A stretch of 64,000 nucleotides of DNA from contig NC_016894.1 of assembly GCF_000247605.1 (NCBI RefSeq), positions 682,001 through 746,000 of the forward strand, in the 5' to 3' direction. This document shows positions 54,524 to 62,878 of the stretch, in pieces. Position 1 is the first letter of the stretch. Each line of letters opens with the position of its first letter. The stretch is from Acetobacterium woodii DSM 1030. GTDB lineage: Bacteria; Bacillota; Clostridia; Eubacteriales; Eubacteriaceae. The notes below the pieces were generated by a model, which was not told where the DNA came from, searched no databases, and saw only the letters and a list, made by a program, of their open reading frames with translations. Both the position numbers and the translations under genes were made by a program.

Positions 54524-55585
54524 ATGGAAATTAAAATTGTTAAAACGGTAAACCCCAAGAAAAAACCAGAAGAAGATTCATTGATTTTTGGTGTTGAATT
54601 CACAGATTATATGTTTGAATTAGACTATACCGAAGGAATCGGGTGGCATGATGCTGTTATTAAGCCATATGGCCCGATAGAGATCATGCCGTCGGCAATG
54701 GTTCTTCATTATGCCCAAGAAGTTTTTGAAGGCTTAAAAGCCTATAAAACGCCGAATGGAGAGGTGCAACTGTTTAGACCGGAAGAAAACTTCAAACGGA
54801 TGAATCGATCGAATGAGCGAATGTGTATTCCCCAAATTGATGAAGATTTTTTATTGGAAGCGCTTAAGCAGTTAATTAAAATGGATGAGAGCTGGATTCC
54901 GCAATCGCCAGGGACATCGCTTTATATCCGTCCGTTTGTTTTTGCTACCGATCCCTTTATTGGGGTTCGCGTTTCTAAACGTTATAAATTTATGATTATC
55001 ATGTCTCCGGTAGGTTCATATTATAAAGGTGGAATGGTACCAAGTCGAATTTATGTCGAATCCGATTATGCTCGAACGGTTCGCGGCGGTACCGGGGAAG
55101 CCAAGTGCGGCGGAAATTATGCCGGCGGTCTGGCGGCTCAGGAAAAAGTTCATGGAATGGGTTTTGAACAGATTTTATGGCTGGATGGCGAAAAAAGACA
55201 ATATATTGAAGAAGTGGGAACAAGTAATGTTTTCTTTTTGATTGACGGCGTTTTTGTTACCCCATCACTGGAAGGTACCATCTTGAATGGAATCACGAGA
55301 AAAAGTGTCATCGATTTATTGAAACACTGGGGAGAAACCGTTCAAGAACGTCGCATTACCATTGATGAGCTTTATGAAGCTTATCAGCAGGGTAAAATCA
55401 AAGAAGCATTTGCAACCGGTACAGCAGCCGTTATTTCGCCCATTGGGACACTGGGGTGGAAAGATACTGAAATGGTCTTTAACAATGGCGAAATCGGCGA
55501 ATACTCGCAAAAAATATATGATACGTTATATGGTGTCCAAACAGGTAAGCTAGAAGATCCGCTTAACTGGATTGAAAAAATATAA
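54524..55585 (+). CDS. ilvE: Branched-chain amino acid aminotransferase
   Basis: 353 residues, the longer BCAT type of fold IV PLP enzymes. EVFEGLKAYKTPNGEVQLFRPEENFKRMN, the Gly-rich phosphate loop GGTGEAKCGGNYAGGL with the PLP Lys in AKCGG, and EVGTSNVFFLIDG are visible. Transaminates Val, Leu and Ile. ATG 54524 has GGAGG before it. A single gene with its own promoter. Confidence 0.95.
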   Translation: MEIKIVKTVNPKKKPEEDSLIFGVEFTDYMFELDYTEGIGWHDAVIKPYGPIEIMPSAMVLHYAQEVFEGLKAYKTPNGEVQLFRPEENFKRMNRSNERMCIPQIDEDFLLEALKQLIKMDESWIPQSPGTSLYIRPFVFATDPFIGVRVSKRYKFMIIMSPVGSYYKGGMVPSRIYVESDYARTVRGGTGEAKCGGNYAGGLAAQEKVHGMGFEQILWLDGEKRQYIEEVGTSNVFFLIDGVFVTPSLEGTILNGITRKSVIDLLKHWGETVQERRITIDELYEAYQQGKIKEAFATGTAAVISPIGTLGWKDTEMVFNNGEIGEYSQKIYDTLYGVQTGKLEDPLNWIEKI

Positions 55586-55608
55586 ATAAAAAAAGTTTTG
55601 AAAAACAC

Positions 55609-55637
55609 TTGACAATACGATGTTTCACTGGTAATAT
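55609..55637 (+). promoter_or_regulatory. Promoter of the tRNA-Ser pair
   Basis: TTGACA (55609-55614), 17-base spacer, TAATAT (55632-55637). Confidence 0.8.
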
Positions 55638-55657
55638 TAGTCTTGCATTTTGAATTA

Positions 55658-55746
55658 CGAGAGGTACCGAAGCGGTCACAACGGGGCGGTCTTGAAAACC
55701 GTTAGGGTGCAAGCCCACGTGGGTTCGAATCCCACCCTCTCGGCCA
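55658..55746 (+). tRNA. tRNA-Ser, anticodon TGA
   Basis: 89 bases. Acceptor CGAGAGG/CCTCTCG, long variable arm GGGTGCAAGCCC, anticodon loop CTTGAAA giving TGA, T-arm GTGGGTTCGAATCCCAC, CCA encoded. Confidence 0.95.
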
Positions 55747-55792
55747 TCAAATGCTTGAAAATGGAATAGATACATTATGCATTATTACCTTT

Positions 55793-55884
55793 GGAGAAGT
55801 ACTCAAGTGGCTATAAGAGGTGCCCCTGCTAAGGGTATAGGCCGTTAACGCGGTGCGTGGGTTCAAATCCCACCTTCTCCGCCA
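55793..55884 (+). tRNA. tRNA-Ser, anticodon GCT
   Basis: 92 bases. Acceptor GGAGAAG/CTTCTCC, anticodon loop CTGCTAA giving GCT, long variable arm, T-arm GTGGGTTCAAATCCCAC, CCA encoded. The AT-rich accessory region begins directly after it, so it may be an integration target. A terminator hairpin (AACCTG...CAGGTT, T7) follows at 55919-55948. Confidence 0.95.
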
Positions 55885-55918
55885 CCATGAACTACGCATC
55901 AACATTGATGTTAGATAG

Positions 55919-55948
55919 AACCTGTTACGTTATGTAGCAGGTTTTTTT
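55919..55948 (+). terminator. Terminator after the tRNA-Ser pair
   Basis: AACCTGTTAC-gttat-GTAGCAGGTT with a T run. Confidence 0.8.
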
Positions 55949-55961
55949 AATTAGAGATTAA

Positions 55962-56792
55962 ATGAATAGTGAGGCATGTAAAATGGAGAATCCAGAGATT
56001 GTTAAATTAGACCCACCAAAACGTCTTTATAAATTCATGAGATTTGATAAAGATGGCTATTGGATGGATACATTAAAAAAATTTCGTTTGTTTATGTCAA
56101 ACCCATTAGAATTTAATGACCCATTTGAAGGTGGAATAATTTCTTTTTTTCCTCGCGTCGCGGGTATATCTATCAGTACAGCTTTGGGCCAACTACATCC
56201 CATATTAAAAGATTGTTTATCTAATTTTAAGACCGTTTGCTTTTCTGAAACATGTAGGTCAAAATCTATGTGGGCTTATTATGCTGATAACTACAAAGGT
56301 TTTTGTTTGGAATTTGCTGTAACGGATACATTTAAATATATTAGAAATGTCAATTATGTACAGGATAATATTAGGTATATTCCTGAATATATTGAAGATG
56401 AAGAACATATTTCGAGATCATTAAGAAATGCCTTGCTTTTTAAAAGCGAGGATTGGGAAAAAGAGAAGGAGTGGAGGATTATTCGTGATATAAAAGAGTA
56501 TGAAGAAGTTGATATGAAAATCAATGAATCCCATGAATATTTTATTTATGCAAAACATCAAGAGTTACAGTATTTTGATTATCACAAGGAGGATCTTATT
56601 TCTATTATTCTGGGGCCTAGAATAGATAAGGATCTTGAATATTATGTTTTAGGATTTGCGAGGAGGCACGGTATATTAGTTAAACATGCATACACAATTC
56701 CGTTAAGTTCCACCATTGAATTTTATGAAGAGGGTAATAAGCCTCAAGGTGATGGTTCAAATGTTGAAAGATTCTTAATCAAGGGTATGTAG
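55962..56792 (+). CDS. DUF2971 domain protein
   Basis: 276 residues (269 if the ATG at 55983, which has GAGG upstream, is used). The DUF2971 pattern is visible: LYKFMRF, RLFMSNPLEFNDPFEGG, VCFSETCRSKSMWAYYADNYKGFCLEF, and ISIILGPR near the end. The family is widely spread in defence and mobile islands of bacteria with no settled activity. First gene of the accessory stretch after tRNA-Ser. Confidence 0.82.
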   Translation: MNSEACKMENPEIVKLDPPKRLYKFMRFDKDGYWMDTLKKFRLFMSNPLEFNDPFEGGIISFFPRVAGISISTALGQLHPILKDCLSNFKTVCFSETCRSKSMWAYYADNYKGFCLEFAVTDTFKYIRNVNYVQDNIRYIPEYIEDEEHISRSLRNALLFKSEDWEKEKEWRIIRDIKEYEEVDMKINESHEYFIYAKHQELQYFDYHKEDLISIILGPRIDKDLEYYVLGFARRHGILVKHAYTIPLSSTIEFYEEGNKPQGDGSNVERFLIKGM

Positions 56793-56811
56793 TTTTAAAA
56801 CCAGGATTTTT

Positions 56812-58167
56812 GATGACAGTATAAAATTGTTAATTGAATATTATATCGATTTTGGCATCTCGGGAACAACCGATCAGCGTCCATAGTTTCAACAAATGAT
56901 TGCAGACAGTAAAAAGGGTCAATTCGAAGCAGTGATGGTTCATAAAGGCGATCGCTTTGCCAGATCACGAAATCTGGCCAGAGAAGTTCGTAAGGGACTT
57001 CTTCAAAAAGCCAGAAACTGTTTATATACTGGAGGAAACCTGCCACTTGGCTATGATGTTGACCCGGAGACTCAGAAATTTATTCTGGCCAAAAATGAAG
57101 ATGAAATTAAAACTGTACAAATGATTTTTCGGATGAAGAAAGAAAACTATGGGTTTACTGAAATTATCAGGGCTCTGGAAGAGAAGGGGCTCAATAAGTC
57201 AAAAAAAGGAAATCCATTATCCAAGTCTGCCATCAACTGGCTGCTGCATAACGAACGCTATACTGGTTTATATATTTACGACAGATTATCAGCTAAAGGT
57301 GCAAATGGAAGAAATGGTCATTTGTTTAAAAATGAAGATGAAATGATTCGAATTGAAGGCGGACTGCCGCAAATAATTGATAAACAAACGTTTGATGAGG
57401 TTCAGGAACTCATGATCAAGAACCGAAAGAGAAACGGACGCTTCCATAAGAAATATCCGGTTTTGCTCACCGGGCTTTTAGAATGTGAATGTGGGTATTC
57501 TTATTTTAACTGTTATCGCAAAGAACGACCCGGTCATAAAGCATATTCATCCTATCATTGCAGTTATAAAAGCAGTCATAAAATTGATCGATGTAATAAT
57601 AAGGGGATTGAACAAACGTCATTAGATGATGCGGTTCTGGATCTTTTGTACAAGCATTTTTATGAAGACATCACTACTATTACCCAAAAACTCAATGATT
57701 ACCGCCAGGAGAAGATTGACTCATTGGGTGCGGATCTTCAAACACTTAAGAAACAGATCACGGCGAATGAAATAAAAGTCAAGAATATTGTTGAAGCCAT
57801 AGCCCAGGGGATGAGTAATCCTGCCATGTTTGATCGGATCGAAGAACTGGAATTGGAACGGGATCATTTGGAAAATAAACTGGATGAAGCTTCAAAGGTT
57901 GAAAATACAGCAGCGATTTCGGAAGATGAAGTCAGAAGCATCCTGGAAAAAACAAAAGAACTGGTACGCACCAAAAACATACCAGAAGTCCAGCGATTCA
58001 TTCATAAATATATCCACAAAGTTGTGGTTCATAAGGAGTCAGTCAAAGTCACGTTTAACGTGGCTTTTTCTTTTTGCGGAAAAAGTTCGGCAACGTATCG
58101 ATTCACCAAAGAACTGGGAAGAGAAGAGCTGAAGGATCGGCAATATCAGATTAGGAAGGCAGTTTAA
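56812..58167 (+). pseudogene. Degraded large serine recombinase
   Basis: Three lesions are visible. The first 40 or so residues with the catalytic Ser are missing; an in-frame TAG at about 56884-56886 interrupts the YIDFGISGTTDQRP-FQQM stretch; and the catalytic domain is fused directly from DRFARSRN to LAREVRKGLLQKA, an internal deletion of roughly 60 residues. The rest is intact: recombinase domain (GGNLPLGYDV, INWLLHNERYTGLY), zinc ribbon (LLECECGYSYFNCYR...HCSYKSS) and coiled coil. It is a relic of an integrated mobile element. Confidence 0.88.
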
Positions 58168-58588
58168 TAGATGAGGGTTTAGTTATTAATTGCGGTGGTG
58201 GGGCGGAAGGGGCGGATGTTTTTAAGAATTATTTTTGTCAGAAATAATAAAATAAGACAAATTGACAATTGATGGCTCTGTATGTTTTAAAATGATATTA
58301 CAGAGCCATTTTTATAATAAAAAATTTTTTTTCTAGAATTGGTTTTGATTAATATAGTTATAGATGAATGGTGAAAATAATTTCTAAATATGGAATAGAA
58401 AACAATTATAAGATAACCTTATTTTGTTTAATAATTTTGGATATGTTATTAGTAATCGAAAAAAATAATGTAAATAGATATCATTCGTTGCTCAAATATT
58501 AAATAAAATGAAATATAATGACTTCGTTTAATTGTTAAGAGTGCAATTGATGAATCATTATGCTATAATTTAAATTAATAAATTATTA
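58168..58588 (+). other. AT-rich intergenic stretch with terminator and promoter
   Basis: No gene seen. ATGGCTCTGTA/TACAGAGCCAT plus TTTTT at 58272-58314 is a terminator for the recombinase relic. An extended -10, TGCTATAAT (58561-58569), lies 20 bases before the left 48-bp inverted repeat and would drive whichever cassette gene lies at the left end. Confidence 0.65.
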
Positions 58589-58636
58589 AATGAAGGATAA
58601 TTTGTAATTATCCTGTGATGATAGAGAAAGAGAGGA
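58589..58636 (+). repeat. 48-bp inverted repeat, left copy
   Basis: Identical at all 48 positions to the reverse complement of 61322-61369. Its core is a palindrome, AGGATAATT-TGT-AATTATCCT, and its 3' end is the ribosome site GAGAGGA of the gene that follows. Together the two copies enclose the convergent TIR and radical SAM genes. Confidence 0.95.
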
Positions 58637-58645
58637 GGGTGCAGG

Positions 58646-60121
58646 GTGAGTGATATTTTTATTTCACATTCCTCAAAAGATAAGACTAACATTGTAAGGG
58701 AACTAGTAGCAGAGTTACGTGCTTTACGGCTTGACGTGTGGGTAGATGAAGACAATATCCTTTGCGGTGATAACATATTGGATGAGATTGAAAGAGGGAT
58801 TAAAAACGCTGTGTGCGTTGCCCTGATTTTGACTCCAGCCTTTTTTCAAAGTAACTGGGCATCGTTGGAGATTGGGCTGTCCAGATCTGGAAAAGAAGGT
58901 ACTCTTATCATACCCGTGCTGGCCGGTATCACTGTTGAAGAAGTTGCAAAAAAATATGCATTTTTAATAGCACAAAAGTATATCTCCCTTGATAGTAGCG
59001 ACATGTCTGTAGGCGCTAGAGAATTAGCGAAAGCGGTAGAAGGTCAAAAAAACAGAAAGCGAAATGACGAACCACTAGACTATCAGAGTGCAATTAGAAG
59101 GCTAAACAATTTCGATACACCTGGAACAAATGTGATTAGTATTTTAATTGCAGAGTATGCTCAAATATGTAAAATTAGTGTATCTGCAGGAATTTCCCAC
59201 GCAGCAAAAATTGGAGGTGCGGTCTTTGATGATGTCTATGCAAGAGCGCGGCATCCAGCCAATCCTCCAAATCCGAACTGGCTTGTTAAATTAGATATTT
59301 TGGCAAAACGAAATTCAGGATTGAATCAGAATATCATAGAGCATTTGACTGCACTAATGTCTATGACATCGACAAAGTACTGTGACTCGGAGAAGGACCA
59401 AAAGAAATTGATTGACTTATCGTTGGCCGCAGTGATTAACTGGTATACCGCCTATATCTCTGTCGCCCTTTGGAAAGGGAAAGAAAAGGATCACTATGAA
59501 GTTGTGTCACCAGGCGAGTTGTCCTATCAAGACTTCGTTGATATGTATGAGATCGACAAATTAGTCCTTCGTCCAGATTTGATTGCGCCACCAGATATCA
59601 CCTATGTTTGGTATCAGTATAACACTTATACCCATATAGCAGTCCGAAGCGTAAAAACAGGAGGTATAGTCGGTTATTTTGCACTATTGCCAGTGATAGA
59701 TGAATTATTCCAGAAAATTCAATCTGGAAATTTTAAAGACAATGATTTATCAACTGATGGTATACGACAGTATGACTTGGAAGACTTCTATAAGCTCTAT
59801 GTAGCCGCCGTTTGTATCCATCCAGACCATCAGAATACAATGGCATTTAACAGACTCTACCATGCATTGATTGAAATGATGTATGAGTTGGCAACTGAAC
59901 GTGCAATATACATTACTGATATTATTACCGAGGCATCAACAAAGCAGGGAGAGAAACTTTGCAAAATTCTTGGTTTGAAAAAATTTATAGATACCGATAT
60001 ATCAACGGAGTTATATACCGCATCTCTCTTGCCTCCATCTCTTCGTCTAAATAGCCTTTTTGGTAAGAAGTTGATTCAGTTTTACCAAGAACGCTACGAC
60101 GAGATGAGAAATTTATTTTAG
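58646..60121 (+). CDS. TIR domain protein with GNAT-like C-terminus
   Basis: 491 residues. Residues 1-135: TIR domain with IFISHSSKDK, VWVDEDNILCGDNI, and SNWASLEIG; Glu75 is in the position of the catalytic Glu of NAD-cleaving TIR proteins. Residues about 150-310 are helical, unassigned. Residues about 325-475 resemble a GNAT acetyltransferase (GGIVGYFALLPV, YVAAVCIHPDHQN, EASTKQGEKLCKILGLKKF). Start GTG 58646 with AGGAGG before it. Convergent with the radical SAM gene. NAD cleavage or acetyl transfer are both only possibilities; defence is inferred from the TIR domain and surroundings. Confidence 0.82.
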   Translation: MSDIFISHSSKDKTNIVRELVAELRALRLDVWVDEDNILCGDNILDEIERGIKNAVCVALILTPAFFQSNWASLEIGLSRSGKEGTLIIPVLAGITVEEVAKKYAFLIAQKYISLDSSDMSVGARELAKAVEGQKNRKRNDEPLDYQSAIRRLNNFDTPGTNVISILIAEYAQICKISVSAGISHAAKIGGAVFDDVYARARHPANPPNPNWLVKLDILAKRNSGLNQNIIEHLTALMSMTSTKYCDSEKDQKKLIDLSLAAVINWYTAYISVALWKGKEKDHYEVVSPGELSYQDFVDMYEIDKLVLRPDLIAPPDITYVWYQYNTYTHIAVRSVKTGGIVGYFALLPVIDELFQKIQSGNFKDNDLSTDGIRQYDLEDFYKLYVAAVCIHPDHQNTMAFNRLYHALIEMMYELATERAIYITDIITEASTKQGEKLCKILGLKKFIDTDISTELYTASLLPPSLRLNSLFGKKLIQFYQERYDEMRNLF

Positions 60122-60224
60122 GAAAAGAATCTTCCTGACAGACGGGAAACAGTATTGCACAGATATTATTTTCCCTGGTGTAAGCTCGTTCACATTGTCA
60201 ATTTTAATTAATAACCCTTTTACG
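60122..60224. other. Short gap between convergent TIR and radical SAM genes
   Basis: 103 bases with no convincing terminator and no small peptide gene that I can support. Confidence 0.5.
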
Positions 60225-61313
60225 TCAGGGGGTAAACTCTGTATATTCAAGGAGACAGTTTGTCAACTCATGTTTAAATGCAGGGTACTCCCGAAGTACC
60301 AGATCCAACTCGGCCTGACGTGCGTTAAAAAGATTAAACATAAATTGGTTCATGCGACAGTATTCAGAAATATGATGGTCGGTAAATTCAATATGCATTC
60401 GACCACAGCGACCCATGCACAGACGACGATAACTGCACTTTGCACAACGAAACATCTCCAAGGAAAATTTTTTGAGCGTAATACCTGATTTAATATCGCC
60501 AATATGGTGAACACATGCCTCAACATTATCACTACAAGCATAGCAATTTCCATCAGTCTGAATATAAATCATTCCACGACTGTATCCGCAGGAAAACTCG
60601 TTATCAGTCCGGTCTGGAAAGAACATAAATTTTAAAACAGCCATAAATGGAACTAGCTTGATCATGAAGCCATGTTTCAGATATTGTAACCAATAGTCGA
60701 AAGTTCGCTCGATTTCAAAGCAGTATGTTTCATAGAAAGATGAAAAATCTTTAAATTGTATGCAATTCTCAATTTGCCAATATATCAGGTCAAAAAAACT
60801 AGAAACCTGGAGTACTTCTGTATAAAGACTTGTCTCTTCGGTAATGGTCAAACGTGCAATCATGGGTATGCCACTTTGCTGTTTAGTTATTATGGCATTT
60901 TCCATTATGGTCGAAAAATAGCTGTTAGCCAGATTATATTTTGGAATTTTCTCATAGTTGATAGAAAACATAATCAGCGAGAGTTCTTTCGACAAATTAA
61001 GCGGAATCTGATTAAGTAATAGACCATTTGTATGTAAGATGAATTTTAGAGTTAAGGCTTTTGGTAATGCCTGTTTCAGCTGCCCAACAAGTTCAATGAT
61101 AGCAAGGTACTCCATGGTAGGCTCCCCACCAAAAAAGTAGATGTTGACCTCAGTATCCTCATTTTCCTGTTGTACCCGCTTAATAAAATCAGCCAAAGCG
61201 GGATTGGAATATGTTGGCTTTATTGGGAGATTTGACTTTTGGCAGTCCAGCAAAACAGAACAGTATTGGCAGTGCAGGTTGCAGTCATTTGTCATATAAA
61301 CAAAATACTCCAT
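60225..61313 (-). CDS. Radical SAM/SPASM protein, putative peptide maturase
   Basis: 362 residues. The Fe-S/SAM motif is C11-x3-C15-x2-C18 in TNDCNLHCQYC, then IYFFGGEPTMEY. The C-terminal SPASM domain has Cys-rich segments CGYSRG, GNCYACSDN, FRCAKCSYRRLCMGRCGRM and EYCRM for auxiliary clusters. Opening and layout resemble AF1420-type, probably peptide-modifying enzymes. Start ATG 61313, 8 bases after the ribosome site supplied by the inverted repeat; a frame-continuous ATG within the repeat (61343) would add ten residues. No precursor peptide seen. Confidence 0.85.
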   Translation of the reverse strand: MEYFVYMTNDCNLHCQYCSVLLDCQKSNLPIKPTYSNPALADFIKRVQQENEDTEVNIYFFGGEPTMEYLAIIELVGQLKQALPKALTLKFILHTNGLLLNQIPLNLSKELSLIMFSINYEKIPKYNLANSYFSTIMENAIITKQQSGIPMIARLTITEETSLYTEVLQVSSFFDLIYWQIENCIQFKDFSSFYETYCFEIERTFDYWLQYLKHGFMIKLVPFMAVLKFMFFPDRTDNEFSCGYSRGMIYIQTDGNCYACSDNVEACVHHIGDIKSGITLKKFSLEMFRCAKCSYRRLCMGRCGRMHIEFTDHHISEYCRMNQFMFNLFNARQAELDLVLREYPAFKHELTNCLLEYTEFTP

Positions 61314-61321
61314 TGTCTTTA

Positions 61322-61369
61322 TCCTCTCTTTCTCTATCATCACAGGATAATTACAAATTATCCTTCATT
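61322..61369 (-). repeat. 48-bp inverted repeat, right copy
   Basis: Perfect reverse complement of 58589-58636. It supplies the 5' leader and ribosome site of the radical SAM gene and stands 50 bases from the stop codon of the tyrosine recombinase gene. Confidence 0.95.
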
Positions 61370-61419
61370 CAGAGTGCGGACAGATAATACGAAAATAAAT
61401 GCTTTTGTTTAACAATAGA

Positions 61420-62343
61420 TCATTTTATTGAAACACGATTTCGCGGGTGCTTTAAAGATAAAATATCATTTTGCTTTTTAGTAGAAACGTGCGTATATAT
61501 TTGAGTTGTTGTTATTGAGCTATGCCCTAATATCTGCTGTATATAGCGGATGTCTACATCTTCTTCGAGCAAGAGTGTTGCGAATGAGTGACGAAACATA
61601 TGTGGTGTGATATGTGTTGTGATGTTTGCCTTTTTTGCATAGTGAGCAATCATGAATCGAACAGATTGTTCGGATAAGCGGCAGTTTTTTCTATTGACGA
61701 AAAAATATCCGGAACAGTCGATATTTTTGAGAAAAGCGGTCATGTAATTTTTTACGGAAGAAAGCACGTCGGCGTTACTAATTGGTATAATTCGTTCTTT
61801 TGACCCCTTTCCATAAATACGTACAAATCCATTTATAAAATTTATATCATCTGATTTTAATGAGCATAGCTCAGATACCCTAATGCCAGTTGCAAATAAG
61901 AGCTCTAAGACTGCTATATTGCGGAGACAGGTTGATTTTTGATAAGCAGTTTTAGAATCGTCGTTAATTTCTTGATAAGCTGTTTGTAAAAGTGTTTCGA
62001 TAACGTCAAGTGGAATTGTTCGAGGGAGAATAAAGGGTTCCTGAAATTTTAAATTTAGTTTGGTAAAAGGATTGTCTACTATTTTATCTTCGTATACCAA
62101 CCAACCGCAGAAAGCTTTAATACTTGCTATTTTTCGCTTGACTGTTTTGGGTTTGTAAGTTTTGTGCAAAACTATGGCGTAATTGGATAGATTAACCTTT
62201 GTTAATTGACCATCGGTATCGCTCATAAATAATAAGAATTGGGAGATGTCAATCCCATAGGCTTTTAGGGTTTTAGTATTCAAATTTTTTTGATACCGAC
62301 AGTAGTTCAGATAAAGTGCAGACATTGTTTCAAGATTGATCAT
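61420..62343 (-). CDS. Tyrosine recombinase (XerC/D-like)
   Basis: About 308 residues. N-terminal SAM-like core-binding domain (about 1-95) and catalytic domain with Arg in ATGIRVSELC, Lys in YGKGSKERIIP, H-x-x-R in HMFRHSFATLL, His in LGHSSITTTQIY and the Tyr nucleophile in that last motif. Start ATG 62343 with AAGGAG ten bases before; longer starts are possible. It lies just outside the inverted-repeat cassette on the side of the radical SAM gene, so it is the obvious candidate for the enzyme that inverts it. Confidence 0.92.
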   Translation of the reverse strand: MINLETMSALYLNYCRYQKNLNTKTLKAYGIDISQFLLFMSDTDGQLTKVNLSNYAIVLHKTYKPKTVKRKIASIKAFCGWLVYEDKIVDNPFTKLNLKFQEPFILPRTIPLDVIETLLQTAYQEINDDSKTAYQKSTCLRNIAVLELLFATGIRVSELCSLKSDDINFINGFVRIYGKGSKERIIPISNADVLSSVKNYMTAFLKNIDCSGYFFVNRKNCRLSEQSVRFMIAHYAKKANITTHITPHMFRHSFATLLLEEDVDIRYIQQILGHSSITTTQIYTHVSTKKQNDILSLKHPRNRVSIK

Positions 62344-62560
62344 GTGTATGTTTCTCCTTAATTTTGTTTCTAGGAACATTATGAATGGATTATCATATTT
62401 TGTCGAATAATACGATAAACACTTTACACTGAATACATAATCGTCCTCCGAGAGTCCATGGAGTACATCGATACAAACAGAATATTGGCAGCCTGCTTTT
62501 CATTCTCAAAGAACATAAGCAGGAGATAGTAATAGAAAGATAATAACAGCTACTCCGTTA

Positions 62561-62596
62561 TTGTAAATATAGATATTGTGATATATAATTATATCA
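62561..62596 (+). promoter_or_regulatory. Promoter and dyad before DUF1413-methyltransferase pair
   Basis: TTGTAA (62561-62566), 17-base spacer, TATAAT (62584-62589). An 18-base dyad, TGATATA-TAAT-TATATCA (62579-62596), covers the -10 and is a candidate autoregulatory operator. Confidence 0.65.
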
Positions 62597-62626
62597 ATAA
62601 CATTATTGAAATACGAGGAAATGCCT

Positions 62627-62878
62627 ATGACAGATATGAACACGTTACTGGTAAAAGCTATAAGTGAAACTTCTTATCTGAATAATGGTGAAGTTTTTTT
62701 ACTACGTGATTTATTTAAGGGTTATGAGTGGAATAGAATATCAAGAAGTAATCGTATCTTATTAGGAACATTATTTCTGAATAAGATAAATAGTGAATCT
62801 CTCGAAGTAAAAGCAAGTATAAAAATATCTTCTGGACAACGGAAATATCAAATAATTAGGAGGAAAAATCATGCCTAA
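62627..62878 (+). CDS. Small DUF1413-like protein
   Basis: 83 residues: LNNGEVFLLRDLFKGYEWNRISRSNRILLGTLFLNKI matches the DUF1413 pattern (G-E-x-F-x-L-R-D-L-F-x-G...W...R-x-x-L-G-x-x-F). ATG 62627 is preferred because GAGG is eight bases before it. It overlaps the methyltransferase gene by eight bases, so both are made together. It may be a small DNA-binding or control protein for the methyltransferase; unproved. Confidence 0.78.
   Translation: MTDMNTLLVKAISETSYLNNGEVFLLRDLFKGYEWNRISRSNRILLGTLFLNKINSESLEVKASIKISSGQRKYQIIRRKNHA

Noticed and set aside
57149-57346. Small frames inside the recombinase relic
   Set aside because: They are in other frames of a recognisable recombinase sequence and have no ribosome sites.
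60122-60224. A RiPP precursor peptide between the TIR and radical SAM genes
   Set aside because: No frame with a ribosome site and a conserved-looking core; the gap is only about 100 bases.
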